This document shows positions 18,607 to 30,421 of a stretch of 64,000 nt of DNA, in pieces. Within the stretch, counting starts at the first letter, position 1. Every line of letters begins with the position of its first letter. The notes under the pieces were generated by a model that had not been told where the DNA came from, did no database searches, and worked only from the letters and a program-made list of their open reading frames with translations. Made by a program: the position numbers and the translations under genes. Origin of the DNA: Delftia tsuruhatensis (GTDB lineage Bacteria > Pseudomonadota > Gammaproteobacteria > Burkholderiales > Burkholderiaceae_C); contig NZ_LR813084.1 in assembly GCF_903815225.1 (NCBI RefSeq), positions 6,056,001 to 6,120,000 on the forward strand. The letters are read 5' to 3'.

Positions 18607-19821
18607 ATGCAGCGACGCCATTTTCTTTCCCTGGCATCCGCCCTGCCCTTTGCCGCCCACATGGGCCGGCTGCGGGCCGCAACGCCCGAGGCGGCCACGC
18701 CACGCCTGCTGCTGGTCTTCCTGCGCGGGGCCTATGACAGCAACAATCTGCTGGTCCCCACGCACAGCGACTTCTATTACGAGGCACGCCCCAGCATCGC
18801 CATTCCCCGGCCCGGCGAAGCCCAGGGCGCGCTGGCGCTGGACGGCCGCTGGGGACTGCACCCGGCGCTGGAGGGCAGCATCCATCCCCTGTTCGCGGGC
18901 GGCCAGGCCTGCTTCGTGCCGTTCGCCGGCACGCACGACCTGTCGCGCAGCCACTTCGAGACCCAGGACTCCATCGAGCTGGGGCAGGACCTGGAAGGAC
19001 GTCGCAACTACCGCTCCGGCTTTCTGAACCGGCTGGCCGAGGTGCTGGCACGCGATGGCCGCAACCCGGTCACGCCCATGGCCTTCACCAGCCAGTTGCC
19101 CCTGACGCTGCGCGGCAGCCTGGCCGCACCCAACATGGCGCTGGCCTCGGTGGGCAAGAGCGGCGTGGACGAGCGGCGCAGCCAGGTCATTGCCTCCATG
19201 TACGAGGGCTCGCCCCTGGGCGCCACGGTCAAGGAGGGCTTTGCCGTGCGCGACGCCGTCCAGCGCAGCCTGCAGCAGGAGATGGACCAGGCCGGCCGCG
19301 ACGCCATCAGCGCCAAGGGATTTTCCCTGGTGGCGCGGCGCATGGCGACGCTGATGCGCGAGCGCTTCGACCTGGGCTTCGTCGATGTCGGCGGCTGGGA
19401 CACCCACGTCAACCAGGGCGGCGCCACGGGCGCGCTGGCCAATCGCCTGGAGGAGCTGGGCCAGGGTCTGGCGGGCTTCGCCCAGGAGATCGGGCTCGAG
19501 GCCTGGCGCCATACCGTGGTGGTGGTGGTCAGCGAGTTCGGCCGCACCTTCCGCGAGAACGGCAACAAGGGCACGGACCACGGCCACGGCACGACCTACT
19601 GGGTGCTGGGAGGCGGGCTGTCATCGCGCGCGGGCGGACGCATCGTGGGCGAGCAGGTCGAGGTTAGCCAGAAGAACCTGTTCCAGAACCGCGACCATCC
19701 CGTGCTCAACGAGTACCGCGCCGTGCTCGGCGGCCTGTTCCAGCGCATGTACGGGCTGAAAGCGGACCAGGTCCAGCGGGTGTTCGCAGGCGTGACGCCC
19801 CGCGACCTGCAACTGGTTTGA
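18607..19821 (+). CDS. DUF1501 family exported protein
   Basis: Function unknown. 404 residues with a twin-arginine-like leader (MQRRHFLSLASALPFAAH). The DUF1501 fold is related to the alkaline phosphatase/sulfatase superfamily; visible family marks are LLLVFLRGAYDSNNLLVP near residue 36, FVDVGGWDTHVNQGGATG near 258 and VVVSEFGRTFRENGNKGTD near 305 followed by HGHG, the latter containing likely metal ligands. Partner of the preceding DUF1800 lipoprotein with only 15 bases between them, so co-transcribed. Ends 6 bases before the convergent sigma factor gene. Confidence 0.88.
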   Translation: MQRRHFLSLASALPFAAHMGRLRAATPEAATPRLLLVFLRGAYDSNNLLVPTHSDFYYEARPSIAIPRPGEAQGALALDGRWGLHPALEGSIHPLFAGGQACFVPFAGTHDLSRSHFETQDSIELGQDLEGRRNYRSGFLNRLAEVLARDGRNPVTPMAFTSQLPLTLRGSLAAPNMALASVGKSGVDERRSQVIASMYEGSPLGATVKEGFAVRDAVQRSLQQEMDQAGRDAISAKGFSLVARRMATLMRERFDLGFVDVGGWDTHVNQGGATGALANRLEELGQGLAGFAQEIGLEAWRHTVVVVVSEFGRTFRENGNKGTDHGHGTTYWVLGGGLSSRAGGRIVGEQVEVSQKNLFQNRDHPVLNEYRAVLGGLFQRMYGLKADQVQRVFAGVTPRDLQLV

Positions 19822-19827
19822 CCCCGC

Positions 19828-20757
19828 TCAGGCGAGCGTCTCCGGCGGCACGGGCACGCCGGCCAGCTTGTCGGGATTGCGCAGCGTGTAGATGCGGCGA
19901 ACCAGCCCGTCCTCGACCAGCAGCGTCTGTACCGACTCTAGCTGGCCATCGATGCAGCGCAGCAGGCCCGGCAGCCCGTTGATGCGCGCCAGATGCAAGG
20001 TCTGGGTCTGGCCATTGCGCCGCATGCGCCGCGTGGTGGCGAAGTACAGCAGGGCCAGACGCCGGCCGGTCTCCAGCACGCGGCCGAACGAGGGGACCTT
20101 TCCGCCACCGTCGCTGATGAGTTCGGCATCGGGCGCGAACAGCGCCTGGATCTGCGCGAAATCCCCGCCCTGCACGGCCTGCGCGAAGCGCTTGAGCAAA
20201 GCCGCATGGGCCTCGGGCGGCGCGGCAAAGCGCGGGCGGCCGGCCTGCACGTGGCTGCGCGCGCGGTGCACCAGCTGCCGGCAGGCGGCCTCGCTGCGGC
20301 CCAGGGCCTGTGCCACCTCGGCATAGTCGGCGTCGAAGACCTCGCGCAGCAGGAAGGCGGCGCGCTCGTCGGGCGTGAGCTGCTCCAGGACGAACATCAG
20401 GGCGGTGGATACGTCGTGTGCACGCTCCAGCAGATCCTGCGACGAGGGCGCAGCCTCCTCGGACCAGGGCTGGACCAGCGGCTCGGGCAGCCAGAAGCCC
20501 TGGTAGTGCTCGCGTTCGGCGCGCAGGCGGCGCAGCCGGTCGATGGCCAGCCGCGTGGTCACCGAGACCAGCCAGGCCTCGGGCTGCTCTATGCCGGCAC
20601 GCTCGGCGCCATGCCAGCGCAACCAGGCCTCCTGGACCAGATCTTCCGCGTCGGCGCGCTGACCCAGCATGCGGTAGGCCAGGCCGAACAGGCGTGCGCG
20701 GTGGCGCTCGAACAGCGCCAGGGAATCGGGATCGTGGGTGGCGGAGGAGGTCTGCAT
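19828..20757 (-). CDS. ECF41-type extracytoplasmic sigma factor with SnoaL-like C-terminus
   Basis: Alternative sigma factor. 309 residues: sigma region 2 at about residues 15-80 (LAYRMLGQRADAEDLVQEAW), the ECF41 linker signature WLPEP at 89-93, region 4 at about 120-170 (LTPDERAAFLLREVFD, ALGRSEAACRQLVHRAR), and a C-terminal SnoaL-like domain carrying the second ECF41 signature DGGGK at 216-220. In studied ECF41 members this C-terminal domain controls activity in place of an anti-sigma factor. Usual genomic partners (carboxymuconolactone decarboxylase or oxidoreductase genes) are absent here. An upstream ATG at 20778 would add seven residues; no ribosome site decides between them. Confidence 0.88.
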   Translation of the reverse strand: MQTSSATHDPDSLALFERHRARLFGLAYRMLGQRADAEDLVQEAWLRWHGAERAGIEQPEAWLVSVTTRLAIDRLRRLRAEREHYQGFWLPEPLVQPWSEEAAPSSQDLLERAHDVSTALMFVLEQLTPDERAAFLLREVFDADYAEVAQALGRSEAACRQLVHRARSHVQAGRPRFAAPPEAHAALLKRFAQAVQGGDFAQIQALFAPDAELISDGGGKVPSFGRVLETGRRLALLYFATTRRMRRNGQTQTLHLARINGLPGLLRCIDGQLESVQTLLVEDGLVRRIYTLRNPDKLAGVPVPPETLA

Positions 20758-20811
20758 GCCATCAGGACGCGGGAGCATGGCGTTTTGTGACAGCCGGCGC
20801 GCCGATGCGGC

Positions 20812-21303
20812 TCAATGCGCGCGCGGCGCCTGCGACACGCTGGGGTCGGTGTGGATCAGTTCCAGCGGATAGCGGCGGCCCGCCAGATAGTCCTCGATGC
20901 TCTGCATGACCAGCGGACTGCGGTGTCGGTCCGCGCAGGCCTTGAGCTCGTCGAGCGTCATCCACACAGTGCGGATGATGCCTTCGTCCAGGGCCTGGCC
21001 GGCCCGGAAGTCGCCCAGCTCGCCGGTGAATGCAAAGCGCAGATAGGTGATGTCCGAGCCGGTGCGCGTGCGCAGAAAGCGGTTCAGGTAGACGCCGACC
21101 AGGGCCGTGGGCACGAAATCATGCGCCGTCTCCTCGTCGACTTCGCGCACGCAGGCGTCGACGGGCGACTCGGCCGGGTCGAGATGGCCTGCGGGGGTGT
21201 TGTAGCGCACACCATCGGCCGTGTCTTCTTCCACCAGCAGGAAGCGGCCATCGCGCTCAATGATGGCCGCCACGGTGACATTGGGTTTCCAGCGATCGGG
21301 CAT
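20812..21303 (-). CDS. Nudix hydrolase, NudJ-like
   Basis: Hydrolyses a nucleoside diphosphate derivative. 163 residues. The Nudix box reads GHLDPAESPVDACVREVDEE with the expected G, E, R-E and E-E spacing. Opening MPDRWKPNVTVAAIIERDGR and segment TYLRFAFTGEL resemble the NudJ (thiamine/HMP pyrophosphate phosphatase) subgroup, but substrate cannot be fixed. An ATG three codons upstream (21312) is equally possible. It follows the DMT transporter gene by about 50 bases; in some proteobacteria nudJ precedes mnmA, which is not seen here. Confidence 0.85.
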   Translation of the reverse strand: MPDRWKPNVTVAAIIERDGRFLLVEEDTADGVRYNTPAGHLDPAESPVDACVREVDEETAHDFVPTALVGVYLNRFLRTRTGSDITYLRFAFTGELGDFRAGQALDEGIIRTVWMTLDELKACADRHRSPLVMQSIEDYLAGRRYPLELIHTDPSVSQAPRAH

Positions 21304-21353
21304 GGCGCGCATTATGACCAGAGGCAAAGACCCGCCCGCGGCCATAACCCCCA

Positions 21354-22286
21354 TCAGCGCACCCCACCCCCCGGCTGCATGCGCGCCGCCAGTGGCGACG
21401 CGGGCCTGAGCACCAGCCACAGCGCCAGCGCGATCAGCCCTCCGCCGGCCGCGTGGGCCAGCGTGGCGGATTCGCCCAGCAGCAGCCAACCCCAGGCAAC
21501 GCCAAACAGGGGAATCAGAAAGGTGACGGTCAGCGCCTTCAGCGGCCCCACATCGGCAATCAGCCGGAAATACAGCACATACGCCAGCGCCGTGCACAGC
21601 AGGCCCAGCACCAACATGGCCCCCCAGGCCTGCAGGGGCGCCGCCGCCCACTGCGCGGGCGCCTGCGGCTCGCGCCACAGCTGCCACAGCATGAAGGGCA
21701 GCAGCACCAGCACCGCGCCGCACTGGCTGCCCAGCGCCACGATGCGGCTGTCCAGGCCCCCACGGTCCGTGATCCACCGGCGCGTGAGAAACCCCGCTGC
21801 GCCGTAACAGGCCGTGGCCACCAGGCAGGCGGCGATGCCCAGCAGCACCTCGGCCGTCAACGCCACCGGCCCGGCCTGGGCGAGCACGGCCACGCCGGCC
21901 AGGCCCACGAACACCCCCGTCAGGCGCGCCGCCGTGATGCGTTCGCCAAAGGCCAGCGCACCCAGGATCACGCCCATGAGCGGGGTGGTCGCATTGAGGA
22001 TGGCGCTGTAGCCGGCCGGCAGGCTGCGCGCTGCCAGTGCATACATGAGAAAGGGCACGCCGGAGTTCACCACGCCCAGGGCCATGGCGGCGGCCAGCCG
22101 CCCCTGAAAGCGTGGCCGCAGGCGCAGCGCGGCCAGCAGCAGGAGCAGGCCCAGCGCGCCCAGCAGCACCCGGACAAAGGCCGTGGGCAAGGCGCCCAGC
22201 GCGGGGACGGCCACGCGCAGCAGCACGAAACTGCCGCCCCACAGGGCGGCGAGGGCGAGAAGGCGCAACAGGCTGGGCAGTGGCAT
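21354..22286 (-). CDS. EamA-family drug/metabolite exporter
   Basis: Ten-helix inner-membrane transporter of the DMT superfamily, exporting an unknown small metabolite. 310 residues with two EamA repeats: first half with LWGGSFVLLRVAVPAL and NATTPLMGVILGALAFGERI, second half with TALAYVLYFRLIADVGPLKA and FLIPLFGVAWGWLLLGES; the latter phrases are typical second-repeat motifs. Lies between a GNAT gene and a Nudix gene, all on the minus strand with gaps of about 50 to 100 bases, so co-transcription is possible. Confidence 0.9.
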   Translation of the reverse strand: MPLPSLLRLLALAALWGGSFVLLRVAVPALGALPTAFVRVLLGALGLLLLLAALRLRPRFQGRLAAAMALGVVNSGVPFLMYALAARSLPAGYSAILNATTPLMGVILGALAFGERITAARLTGVFVGLAGVAVLAQAGPVALTAEVLLGIAACLVATACYGAAGFLTRRWITDRGGLDSRIVALGSQCGAVLVLLPFMLWQLWREPQAPAQWAAAPLQAWGAMLVLGLLCTALAYVLYFRLIADVGPLKALTVTFLIPLFGVAWGWLLLGESATLAHAAGGGLIALALWLVLRPASPLAARMQPGGGVR

Positions 22287-22392
22287 GGGGTGTACGGATT
22301 GAGGGCGTCAGCCCGGATTGTCCGGGCGCCCGATGGGCCGTACCAACGATTTTTTCTGCACGGCCATGCAGCCGCGCTGCACCCCGGCAGAA

Positions 22393-22917
22393 CTACAGCG
22401 GCCGCACCATGTACAGCGCGCCTTCGCCATAGCTGTCCAGGTTCTGCTGCTGCAAGGGGTTGTCCAGCCGCTGGACGGCATAGCCATGGCGCTCCCAGTA
22501 GCCGCGCGAGCCCTGCACCGATACCAGGGCCGTGTGACGCAGTCCCTCGGCGCGCGCCTGGGTCCACAGCGGTGCCAGCAGCGCGCCGGCCATGCCCTGG
22601 CCCGCTGCCTCGGGATGCACGGCCATGTCGTGCAGGTACAGCGTATCGGCCTGCGGCACGGCCTCGAAATCGCCATGCAGCGGCGTGACCTTGGCCATCC
22701 GGCTGCGGTAGGCCGCCAGGTAGGCGCGCACCCGGCCGCCCTGCTCCAGCACCAGCGAGCAATGGGCGGCGCTGGCCAGGCGGCGCGCGAAGACCTCTGC
22801 GCTTTCGGCATAGTCCGCGCCATAGCAGGCCAGCTGCACCTGCATCAGGCCGGCAAGGTCGGCTGCCATCAGAGGACGGACCTGGAAAGCGGGGGATGGC
22901 ACGAAAGACTCGGACAT
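22393..22917 (-). CDS. GNAT family N-acetyltransferase
   Basis: Acetyl-CoA-dependent acetyltransferase of unknown substrate. 174 residues. Motif A of the fold is LHDMAVHPEAAGQGMAGALL, with the Q/R-x-x-G-x-G/A acetyl-CoA loop represented by AAGQGMAG; the C-terminal GYWERHGYAVQRL is the usual beta5-alpha4 segment. Two further in-frame ATGs lie 4 and 7 codons upstream; none has a good ribosome site. Upstream is the two-component pair, downstream the DMT exporter. Confidence 0.85.
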   Translation of the reverse strand: MSESFVPSPAFQVRPLMAADLAGLMQVQLACYGADYAESAEVFARRLASAAHCSLVLEQGGRVRAYLAAYRSRMAKVTPLHGDFEAVPQADTLYLHDMAVHPEAAGQGMAGALLAPLWTQARAEGLRHTALVSVQGSRGYWERHGYAVQRLDNPLQQQNLDSYGEGALYMVRPL

Positions 22918-22995
22918 GGAGCGATGCATGGAAGGCAAGGACAGCAGGCCGGCCAGAATACGCGAAGCGGCATGCCCCCGTCCTGCCGGCCGGAA

Positions 22996-23993
22996 TCAGT
23001 CCTTCCAGCGTTCGCGGATGTCCTCGAGCTGCGGGCGCAGTCCGATGAACAGCGGCACCAGGCGGGGGTCGAAGTGCGCGCCGGCCTGCTGCTCGATGTG
23101 CTCCATGGCGTCGTCCACGCTCCAGGCGTGCTTGTAGGGGCGCTCGGTGGTGAGCGCGTCGAACACGTCGGCCACGGCCACGATGCGCGAGGCCAGCGGT
23201 ATGTCCTCGCCCGCCAGGCCTTTCGGATAGCCCGTGCCGTCCCATTTCTCGTGGTGGGTCAGCGCGATGCTGTAGGCCATCTGCAGCACCTGGGAGTCGT
23301 GCTCGCCGATGATCTCGGCACCGATCTGCGGGTGGCGGCGCATGACGCTCCATTCCTCGGGCGTCAGCGGGCCGTTCTTGAGCAGGATGGCATCGGGGAT
23401 GCCGATCTTGCCCACATCGTGCATGGGCGCGGCGTTGAGCAGGTCGTCCGCCCATTCGTCGGTGCAGCCGGCCGCCAGCGCCAGCGTCTTGGCGTAATGG
23501 CTCATGCGGATCACATGCATGCCGGTCTCGTTGTCACGGTATTCGGCCGCGCGGCCCAGGCGCTGCACGATCTGCAGCCGCGTGCTGCGCAGCTCGTCGA
23601 GCTTGACCAGCGACAGATGGTTGCGCACCCGCGCGCGGACCACCGGTGCGCGCACGGGCTTGACGATGTAGTCCACGGCGCCGGAGGCAAAGCCCAGGGC
23701 CTCGTCCTGGCCGTCCGACAGTGCCGTGATGAAGATCACGGGGATGCGGGCCGTGTCCGCCTGTGCCTTGAGCTGGCGGCATACGGCATAGCCGTCCAGC
23801 TCGGGCATCATGATGTCCAGCAGGATCAGGTCCGGCTGGTGCTGTGCCAGCTGCAGCGCGCGGCGCCCATCCGTGGCGAAGGAAAGCCGGTAGTCCTCGC
23901 CGAGGATCTGCCGCAGCACGTGCAGATTCGTCGGGTCATCGTCGACCAGCAGCAGGCGCGGGCGCTTGTCCGTTGCCAGTAGATTGGGCGCAT

Positions 23994-23997
<4 letters not shown>
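22996..23997 (-). CDS. Response regulator with HD-GYP phosphodiesterase output
   Basis: Cytoplasmic two-component effector. 333 residues: receiver domain at about 13-130 with acidic pair D20-D21, phospho-acceptor D61 (LILLDIMMPELDG) and K113; HD-GYP domain at about 140-330 with the HD pair in HDVGKIG (H193, D194) and the GYP motif GTGYP at 254-258, so it should hydrolyse cyclic di-GMP. Its ATG overlaps the stop of the upstream hybrid kinase (ATGA), which implies translational coupling and a shared pathway. The start at 23997 rather than 17 codons upstream is chosen because of this overlap and the receiver position. Confidence 0.94.
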
Positions 23998-27755
<3,758 letters not shown>

Positions 27756-27894
27756 GGCACGCCCCCAATGCAGGCCCGGGCCATGGCGGCCATCGGCGAG
27801 CCATCGATAGTCTTGATGTCGTTGATGGTCATTTTCGATTGGATCAATCTATTTTCCAGCCCTAGCATGAAGCCTCATCCCGAGGAGATTGCCC

Positions 27895-28134
27895 ATGAGC
27901 CGCATCCGCCAGACCCTGCACCACCATCGCAACACGCTGATGAAGACCGCCAGCTACTACGTGATCCATGTCACCGTGGCGGCGGCCGTGGCCTATGCCG
28001 TGACCGGCAACCTCTGGGCTGCGCTGACGCTCAGCCTGCTGGAGCCCACCGTCCAGGCCGTGGCCTTCTTCTTCCACGAAAAGCTGTGGGAACGCGGCCT
28101 GCGCCGGCGCGCGGCAGCGGCGGCCGCCGCCTGA
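27895..28134 (+). CDS. DUF2061 small membrane protein
   Basis: Function unknown. 79 residues; the DUF2061 pattern is clear: KTASYYVIHVTVAAAVAYAV, then TGNLWAALTLSLLEPTVQAV and AFFFHEKLWERG. Two hydrophobic helices are expected, with an Arg/Ala-rich tail. GAGGAG at 27882-27887, seven bases before the ATG, fixes the start. Divergent from the MHYT kinase across about 140 bases, so the two may share a control region. Confidence 0.85.
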   Translation: MSRIRQTLHHHRNTLMKTASYYVIHVTVAAAVAYAVTGNLWAALTLSLLEPTVQAVAFFFHEKLWERGLRRRAAAAAAA

Positions 28135-28153
28135 GCCGCCGGGGAGAACAGAC

Positions 28154-28246
28154 ATGGACCAGCCCCTGCCGCTCGACGCGGATGGATACTTCGGGACATG
28201 GCTGGCCGAGACGCTGGCCAGGATGGTGGACGCGGGCCCGGCCTGA
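28154..28246 (+). CDS. Possible 30-residue small protein
   Basis: A short frame directly after the DUF2061 gene (19 bases apart) with a good ribosome site, GGGGAG at 28141-28146, seven bases before its ATG. It encodes MDQPLPLDADGYFGTWLAE followed by TLARMVDAGPA, an acidic amphipathic peptide. I recognise no family. Real coding is suggested only by the spacing and ribosome site. Confidence 0.3.
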   Translation: MDQPLPLDADGYFGTWLAETLARMVDAGPA

Positions 28247-28454
28247 TGGCGGAGCCGGCCGCAAAGGGCAGCGCCAGGACAGGCCCGCGCGCAGCGGCAC
28301 AAGAGGTGGACATGGCGGCGCATGGTGGCAAGAATCCGGAAAATGCGAAATCAGTGGTGTCAAAGCGCTGCTCGTGCGGCCCATGGCCGGCACAGAGTCC
28401 ATGCCTGCATTTCGGCGACGGCGCAGCAGACTGAAGCCCCGGCCCCGGCCACAA

Positions 28455-28469
28455 TGACAAACATTGTCA
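28455..28469. repeat. Inverted repeat TGACAA-ACA-TTGTCA
   Basis: Perfect six-base arms around three bases in the AT-rich gap before the LysR gene tail. It shares the TTGTCAA word with the second inverted repeat at 28527-28543. Confidence 0.6.
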
Positions 28470-28512
28470 AGCGCACACGCCTGAATATCTGTGTGCAACC
28501 TGTTTGCAACAA

Positions 28513-28521
28513 TGTGGATAA
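28513..28521 (-). promoter_or_regulatory. Single consensus DnaA box
   Basis: The minus strand reads TTATCCACA, the E. coli consensus DnaA box. Only one is seen and no dnaA, gidA, rpmH or parAB genes are near, so this is not evidence of an origin; it may be a titration site or chance. Confidence 0.3.
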
Positions 28522-28526
28522 CGCCT

Positions 28527-28543
28527 TGTCAACTCTGTTGACA
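28527..28543. repeat. Inverted repeat TGTCAAC-TCT-GTTGACA
   Basis: Perfect seven-base arms around three bases, about 60 bases from the similar repeat at 28455. The pair sits between convergent genes and could be a protein site or a weak hairpin. Confidence 0.6.
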
Positions 28544-28572
28544 TCCACTTCGCAAACCTGTGAAAAAACAGT

Positions 28573-29541
28573 TCACGTACTGTGTACCTTCAACAGCGCA
28601 TCGATGAACACCCGGGCCGCGCGCCCCGGCGCAACGGCATTGCGCCAGACGGCGAAGAAATCGCACGGATAGAAGAACCTGTGCGGAGCCACGGCCTGCA
28701 GCAGGCCCTGGTCCTGCATGGCCTGTGCATAGTGGTCGGGCAGGAAGCCCAGGTAACGCCCCGAACGCACCAGCATGGCGATGGCCTCCTGGTCGAACCC
28801 CGTGGCCTGCCGCTGCAAGCCTGCCTGGTGGCTCAGCGCCATGTTGGGTGACTGGTAGCCCAGGCCCGCAAAGGCATGCGCGCCCAGTCCCTCCCAATCC
28901 AGCGCGCCATGGTCGGCCCCGTGCAGCACATGGCCAGGTGCGCAGTACAGCTGCATGCGCTCTCCGAACAGCCGCGCGCTGTCCAGCGCATCCGAGCTGG
29001 GTGCCGACGGCAGGATGCCCACCTGCCAGCGCCCCTCCATCAGCCCGCGCTCAATGGCCTGGATCGAGGCCACATGCAGGCGCAGGTGCAGCTGCGGCGC
29101 CTGGTCGTGCAGTGCAGCGATCGCTTCAGGAATGCGCGATTGCGGATTGCCGACGGTCTTGTCGAACAGCGCCACGTCCAGCGTGCCGGCCAGCCGGCCG
29201 TGGATGTCGTCCACCTGGCCCAGGAAGCCTTCCACGCCGCCGAGCAGTTGCAGCGTCGCCTCATAGATGCGATGGCCTTCGGGCGTGAGCGCGAAGCCGG
29301 CACGGCCGCGCCGGCACAGCGTCAGGCCCAGGCGCTCCTCCAGGTCCTTCATGTGGCGGCTCAGCGTGGAGCTGCCGATGTTCAGCTCCAGCTCGGCCGC
29401 CGCCATGCCACCGCACTCGACCACGGCCTTGAACACGCGCAGCAGGCGCAGGTCCATGTCGCTGAGCTGGCCCAAGGCGGCGCGGGGGCGCCGGGCATGC
29501 GGAGGCGCCTGCCGCCCCGGGTCCGCAGAAAAATCGGTCAT
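28573..29541 (-). CDS. LysR-family transcriptional regulator
   Basis: DNA-binding regulator. 322 residues: N-terminal winged helix (LRLLRVFKAVVECGGMAAAE, NIGSSTLSRHMKDLEERLG) and a C-terminal periplasmic-binding-like effector domain. The ATG at 29541 is preferred over the one two codons upstream because GGAGAGG then has seven-base spacing. It is divergent from a LysE-family exporter gene 120 bases away, the classic LysG/LysE-like arrangement, so it probably controls that exporter; its ligand is unknown. Confidence 0.9.
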   Translation of the reverse strand: MTDFSADPGRQAPPHARRPRAALGQLSDMDLRLLRVFKAVVECGGMAAAELELNIGSSTLSRHMKDLEERLGLTLCRRGRAGFALTPEGHRIYEATLQLLGGVEGFLGQVDDIHGRLAGTLDVALFDKTVGNPQSRIPEAIAALHDQAPQLHLRLHVASIQAIERGLMEGRWQVGILPSAPSSDALDSARLFGERMQLYCAPGHVLHGADHGALDWEGLGAHAFAGLGYQSPNMALSHQAGLQRQATGFDQEAIAMLVRSGRYLGFLPDHYAQAMQDQGLLQAVAPHRFFYPCDFFAVWRNAVAPGRAARVFIDALLKVHST

Positions 29542-29661
29542 CGCCATCCCTCTCCAGCATGGCGCCGCCCCGTGCGCCGCCGCAGCCGACTATAGAGCGT
29601 GCAGGACAGGGGCGCAGCCGCCAGAATGCTGGTTTCCCTTTCTCCTGCAACCCACACGGCC

Positions 29662-30300
29662 ATGCTTGCCCTCAACGATCTGCTGGTATTCGCCGGCGCC
29701 TCCCTGCTGCTGGTGCTCACGCCCGGCCCCAACATGCTCTACCTGATCTCGCGTTCACTGTGCCAGGGCCGCCAGGCAGGCGTGGTCTCGCTGGCCGGCG
29801 TGGTGCTGGGCTTTTTCGTGCACATGCTGTGCGCCAGCCTGGGGCTGACTGCGCTGTTCATGGCCGTGCCCCTGGCCTTCGACCTGCTCAAGTGGGCCGG
29901 CGCGCTGTACCTGCTGTACATGGCCTGGCAGGCCGTGCGCCCCCAGGGCCGTTCGCCCTTCGAGGCCACGGCATTGCCGCCGGAGTCGCCGCGCAGGCTG
30001 TTCACCATGGGCCTGGTCACCAGCATCCTCAACCCCAAGGTCGCCATCTTCTACCTGTCGATCTTTCCGCAGTTCGTCTCGCCCGAGCATGGCTCCGTGC
30101 TCACGCAAAGCCTGGTGCTGGGCATGGTCCAGATCACCACCAGCTTCAGCGTCAACCTGCTGATCACGCTGTTCGCGGCCCGCATCGCCGCCTGGTTCGC
30201 CCACAACCCGCACTGGCTGCGCGTGCAGAAATGGGTGATGGCCACGGTGCTGGCGGGCCTTGCGCTGCGCCTGGCCGCCGAGCAGCGCCGGGCGGTCTGA
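29662..30300 (+). CDS. LysE/RhtB-family amino acid exporter
   Basis: Inner-membrane exporter for amino acids or related compounds. 212 residues, six helices expected. Family marks: LTPGPNMLYLISRSLCQGRQ near residue 18, LKWAGALYLLYMAWQAVR near 75, GLVTSILNPKVAIFYLSIFP near 117. The ATG at 29662 gives the usual start MLALNDLLVF. Divergent from the LysR gene and followed, 121 bases later, by an omega-aminotransferase gene. Confidence 0.92.
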   Translation: MLALNDLLVFAGASLLLVLTPGPNMLYLISRSLCQGRQAGVVSLAGVVLGFFVHMLCASLGLTALFMAVPLAFDLLKWAGALYLLYMAWQAVRPQGRSPFEATALPPESPRRLFTMGLVTSILNPKVAIFYLSIFPQFVSPEHGSVLTQSLVLGMVQITTSFSVNLLITLFAARIAAWFAHNPHWLRVQKWVMATVLAGLALRLAAEQRRAV

Positions 30301-30313
30301 CCGCAGCCCGGTT

Positions 30314-30333
30314 ACTTGCAGATTTGCGCAAGT
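30314..30333. promoter_or_regulatory. Inverted repeat ACTTGC-N8-GCAAGT before the aminotransferase gene
   Basis: Perfect six-base arms separated by eight bases, 14 bases after the lysE stop and about 90 bases before the aminotransferase ATG. Lacks a T-tract, so an operator is more likely than a terminator. The regulator is unknown; the nearby LysR protein is one candidate. Confidence 0.4.
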
Positions 30334-30421
30334 GAACCTCGATAACGCGCACTTCGAGAAATCAAGGGGCGCGATCACAATGGGCCGGTCCACTTCCACC
30401 CCCAGGCCCGAGGAGATCGCC

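Larger units (their letters stand above)
28247..28572. other. Non-coding convergent gap, AT-rich on its right side
   Basis: 326 bases between plus-strand DUF2061/small frame and the minus-strand LysR gene. The left half is GC-rich with no supported gene. The right part (about 28450-28572) is distinctly AT-richer than its surroundings and contains two short perfect inverted repeats and one consensus DnaA box, listed separately. No promoter or T-tract terminator could be defined with confidence. Confidence 0.5.

Noticed and set aside
28513-28521. Consensus DnaA box considered as part of a replication origin
   Set aside because: Only one box, no cluster, no dnaA/dnaN/parAB genes; a single 9-mer is compatible with chance in 64 kb.
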